Part shown: positions 5,450 to 7,758 of the stretch, piece after piece
Layout: each line of letters begins with the position of its first letter
Position numbering within the stretch: position 1 is the stretch's first letter
Source: Rhizobium sp. Q54
GTDB lineage: Bacteria; Pseudomonadota; Alphaproteobacteria; SMXS01
NCBI GenBank assembly: GCA_945872035.1
Contig: CAMBYA010000101.1
Coordinates: 1-7,758, forward strand
Direction of reading: 5' to 3'
Length of the DNA: 7,758 nucleotides
The notes under the pieces: generated by a model
What the model was told of the DNA's origin: nothing
Database searches by the model: none
What the model saw: the letters and a program-made list of their open reading frames with translations, nothing else
Position numbers and translations under genes: made by a program

Positions 5450-7112
5450 CGATCAGGCCGGACCGCGCCTCGGTGTAGGTGCCGCCCCGCACCGTCACCT
5501 GGCCGTTGACGATCACGGTGTCGATGCCCGTCGGGTGGCGGATGTAGCGGTTGGCATTCCCCGGCACGTCGTGGACGAAGATTTCCTCGCCCCGGTCGAT
5601 GGTCGCCGGATCGAACACCACCACGTCGGCGGCCATGCCAGGCTTCAGCAGCCCCCGGTCGGCGATGCCCCAGGCCTGCGCCACCTCCTGGGTCATGCGG
5701 TGGACGGCGCGCTCCAGCGTCATGTCGCCCCGTTCGCGGACGTGGCGCGACAGCATGTAGCAGGTGTCGCCCGCGCCGCAGAACTGGGCGATGTGCGCGC
5801 CCGCGTCCGACGCACCCACCAGGCAGGCCGGATGATCGAGGATCTGCGCCACGAAGTTGGCGTCGCCGTGGATTGCGCCGACCAGCTGGAATTCGGCGTC
5901 CAGGTCGTCGCGCAGGGCGATGTCGATCATGGCGCGCGGCATCGGCACGCCCAGCTCGTTGGCCACCTCATGCAGCCCGCGGCCCTCGAACGGCTTGTTG
6001 TCGGGATGGGTCACCCTGCCCACGCGCAGCGCGCCGAAAGCGGCCATGATCGGGCCGGCGCTCATTTCCTTGATCAGGATTTCCTGGGTGGCCGGGTCCG
6101 AGAAATAGGCTAGCCGGTCCGGCAGCGGCATTTTCAGCGCCCTGGCCCAGGCCGGCATGGACAGCAGCAGGAACGAGTTCTCGGACAGCCGCATGTTGAG
6201 GTCGAACGGCCGCGGCATGGACTGGCCATAGACATTGGCGCCCGCCGCGCGCACTGCCGCCAGCCGATCGAGCGAATCCTGCCACAGCGTACCCAGGGGG
6301 CTGTAGACGATGGGCGCCAGGGTGCACATCACGCCGGTCTCGCGGGAAATCTCGGCCAGCTCGTCGATGCAGCCGATCTGTTTCACCGGGTCGAGGAAGA
6401 ACGGCACGGTCTGCATCACGCCGCGGCCGGTCTCGGCCATGGCGCGGGCCAGCGCCAGCTTTTCGCGCATGTCGGCGAAGCGGCTGGGCACCGGCTTCAT
6501 GTTCTCGTCCACGTCGATGTACGAGGTCGACAGGCCGATGGCGCCCGCGTTCATCGCCTCCTTCAGCAGCCGCACCATCTCGGCGATCTCGCCGTCGGTG
6601 GCGACCCGCTCCTGCGCGGCCTCGCCCATGACATAGAGCCGCAGCACCGAATGACCGACCAGCGCGCCGACGTTTATGCCCAGGCCCTGGCGGATATGGT
6701 CCAGATAGTCGGGGAAGCTTTCCCAGGACCAGGGCACGCCCGCGTCGAACGTGGCATCGCCGATGTCCTCGATCACCCGGAACATGCTGACCAGCTTCTT
6801 CGCCGCCGCCTTGTCACGGATCGGCGCGACCGACAGCGAGCAGTTGCCGATCACCACCGTGGTGCAGCCATGCTCCAGCGACGGCGTCGCCAGCCGGTCC
6901 CAGCACAGCTGCGGATCGTAATGGGTATGGATGTCGATGAAACCGGGCGCGACGGCCCGGCCAGCGGCGTCGATGGTCGTCGTGGCGTTGCCGGAAAAGC
7001 TGCCGACGGCGACGATCCTGCCGTCCGCGATGGCCACGTCGCCCTTGAACGGCGCGCCGCCTGACCCGTCGACGATCAGGCCGTTGCTGATCAGAATATC
7101 CGCCTGCGCCAT
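5445..7112 (-). CDS. N-acyl-D-amino-acid deacylase-family amidohydrolase
   Basis: A 555-residue metal-dependent amidohydrolase. The N-terminal DILISNGLIVDGSG, then GDVAIADGRIVAVG and APGFIDIHTHYDPQ, is the classic start of the D-aminoacylase/dihydroorotase-like superfamily. His62 and His64 form the HxH metal pair, Cys91 in GNCSLSVAP matches the bridging cysteine of D-aminoacylases, and Asp436 in GASDAGAH is the expected catalytic acid. GHSVLR (153-158) and the closing GLLKPGMAADVVVFDP also fit. Two zinc-binding histidines known from D-aminoacylase appear replaced (Val236 in QTVPF, and the TLAPIV stretch near 264-269), so the true substrate may differ from N-acyl-D-amino acids. No signal peptide is seen. 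The ATG at 7112 has GGGGAG about eight bases upstream. The gene is alone between two same-strand neighbours. Confidence 0.85.
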   Translation of the reverse strand: MAQADILISNGLIVDGSGGAPFKGDVAIADGRIVAVGSFSGNATTTIDAAGRAVAPGFIDIHTHYDPQLCWDRLATPSLEHGCTTVVIGNCSLSVAPIRDKAAAKKLVSMFRVIEDIGDATFDAGVPWSWESFPDYLDHIRQGLGINVGALVGHSVLRLYVMGEAAQERVATDGEIAEMVRLLKEAMNAGAIGLSTSYIDVDENMKPVPSRFADMREKLALARAMAETGRGVMQTVPFFLDPVKQIGCIDELAEISRETGVMCTLAPIVYSPLGTLWQDSLDRLAAVRAAGANVYGQSMPRPFDLNMRLSENSFLLLSMPAWARALKMPLPDRLAYFSDPATQEILIKEMSAGPIMAAFGALRVGRVTHPDNKPFEGRGLHEVANELGVPMPRAMIDIALRDDLDAEFQLVGAIHGDANFVAQILDHPACLVGASDAGAHIAQFCGAGDTCYMLSRHVRERGDMTLERAVHRMTQEVAQAWGIADRGLLKPGMAADVVVFDPATIDRGEEIFVHDVPGNANRYIRHPTGIDTVIVNGQVTVRGGTYTEARSGLIV

Positions 7113-7130
7113 CCCCGTCTCCCCGACGTT

Positions 7131-7146
7131 GTTACCGTATGGTCAC
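7131..7146. promoter_or_regulatory. Operator-like imperfect palindrome upstream of the amidohydrolase gene
   Basis: GTTACCGTATGGTCAC has half-sites GTTACC and GGTCAC, with six of eight base pairs symmetric. It lies 19-34 bases before the ATG at 7112 and would cover the transcript start of the candidate promoter at 7149-7177. That is a good place for a repressor of TetR or GntR type, though no such regulator is encoded in the window. Confidence 0.3.
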
Positions 7147-7148
7147 AG

Positions 7149-7177
7149 ACGATAGAGCGCCGGGTCGCGGCGGTAAA
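7149..7177 (-). promoter_or_regulatory. Possible promoter of the amidohydrolase gene
   Basis: On the minus strand TTTACC (7172-7177, 4 of 6) and TATCGT (7149-7154, 4 of 6) are separated by 17 bases in the 90-base gap between the dehydrogenase and amidohydrolase genes. The match is modest. No terminator for the upstream dehydrogenase gene is visible, so read-through from it is also possible. Confidence 0.3.
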
Positions 7178-7202
7178 CGGGCAAATTGGATCGGTTTGGC
7201 GG

Positions 7203-7758
7203 CTACGCCACCACCACCGTCTTGATGTTGGTGAACTCGCGGATGCCGAAGATGCCGAGTTCGCGGCCGTAGCCGCTTTCCTTGACGCCGCCGAAGGGCA
7301 GGCGCGGGTCGGACTTGACGAAGTCGTTGACGAAGCAGACGCCGGCGTCGAAGTGGTCGCGGGCGATGCGCTCGCCGCGCTTGCGGTCCTCGGTGAACAC
7401 CGCCGCGCCCAGGCCGTAGGGCGTGTCGTTGGCGATCTTCAGCGCCTGTTCCTCGTTCGAGGCGCGGACGATGGAGGCCACCGGGCCGAACAGCTCCTCG
7501 TCGAAGGCGGGCATGCCCTTCTCGACGCCGTTCAGGATGGTGGCCGGATAGAACGCGCCGGGCTCGTTGGGAATGGCGCCGCCCAGGATGTTGCGGGCGC
7601 CTTCCTTCAGGCTGCGCGCGACCTGGTCGTGCAGCTCGTCGCGCAGATCGGCGCGGGCGAGCGCGCCCAGCGCCACCGTTTCGTCCATGGGATCGCCCAT
7701 CTTGCGCGCGAGCAGGCGCTCGGCCAGCTTGTCCTCGAATTTCTTGGCAATGGAATCG
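7203..7758 (-). CDS. Succinate-semialdehyde dehydrogenase-type ALDH, C-terminal part (5' end outside window)
   Basis: The last 184 residues of an aldehyde dehydrogenase whose reading frame is open to the right edge, so the true start and the catalytic cysteine lie outside. An internal ATG at 7700 is not the start: the codons before it (KFEDKLAERLLARK) continue the family sequence. The C-terminal catalytic domain shows GDPMDETVALGALARADLRD, PATILNGVEKGMPAFDEELFGPV with the conserved Glu-Phe-type loop, and FVKSDPRLPFGGVKESGYGREL, the pattern seen in Sad/YneI-like succinate-semialdehyde dehydrogenases. Members oxidise succinate semialdehyde to succinate in GABA or related breakdown, feeding the TCA cycle; related aldehydes are possible. 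It lies upstream of the amidohydrolase on the same strand, 90 bases apart. The ALDH call is firm, the substrate moderately so. Confidence 0.87.
   Translation of the reverse strand, partial: DSIAKKFEDKLAERLLARKMGDPMDETVALGALARADLRDELHDQVARSLKEGARNILGGAIPNEPGAFYPATILNGVEKGMPAFDEELFGPVASIVRASNEEQALKIANDTPYGLGAAVFTEDRKRGERIARDHFDAGVCFVNDFVKSDPRLPFGGVKESGYGRELGIFGIREFTNIKTVVVA

Noticed and set aside
7203..7700. A complete 165-residue protein starting at 7700
   Set aside because: The aldehyde dehydrogenase frame continues unbroken to the window edge with family-like sequence, so this is an internal methionine of a cut gene.

Overview
The window is high-GC (by eye clearly above 60%), tightly packed bacterial DNA with divergent, convergent and overlapping genes. 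Gene families and codon use (strong G/C at third positions) fit a proteobacterium. An alphaproteobacterium of the Rhodospirillales/Rhizobiales type is my best guess; no rRNA, tRNA or lineage marker is present to prove it. I see no insertion sequence, CRISPR array, prophage gene, tRNA or integration site.

Layout. (1) 1-302, minus: N-terminal part of an exported protein of unknown function, behind a good sigma-70-like promoter. (2) 412-1863, minus: coniferyl-aldehyde-type aldehyde dehydrogenase (CalB). (3) 1953-2396, plus: hotdog-fold acyl-CoA thioesterase, divergent from calB. (4) 2386-2994, minus: DsbA/kappa-GST-fold 2-hydroxychromene-2-carboxylate isomerase-like protein, coupled by a TGATG overlap to (5) 2994-4235, minus: 12-helix MFS transporter. 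(6) 4332-4793, plus: MaoC-like hydratase, divergent from the transporter. (7) 4790-5314, minus: ArsC/low-molecular-weight-phosphatase-fold protein that has lost both redox cysteines. (8) 5445-7112, minus: amidohydrolase of the N-acyl-D-amino-acid deacylase group lacking two expected metal-binding histidines. (9) 7203-7758, minus: C-terminal part of a succinate-semialdehyde-type aldehyde dehydrogenase that continues past the right edge.

How they may work together. An aldehyde dehydrogenase, a CoA thioesterase, an isomerase with its own transporter and a MaoC hydratase fit breakdown of aromatic or other organic acids through aldehyde and acyl-CoA intermediates. The frequent strand changes mean this is a neighbourhood of short transcription units, not one operon, so a single shared pathway is only an inference. 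The points most worth a second look are the single-cysteine ArsC homologue, the altered metal site of the amidohydrolase, a related TTACCG-AT-GT motif next to two start sites, and two tail-to-tail gene overlaps. I do not see a convincing new defence or mobile system here.
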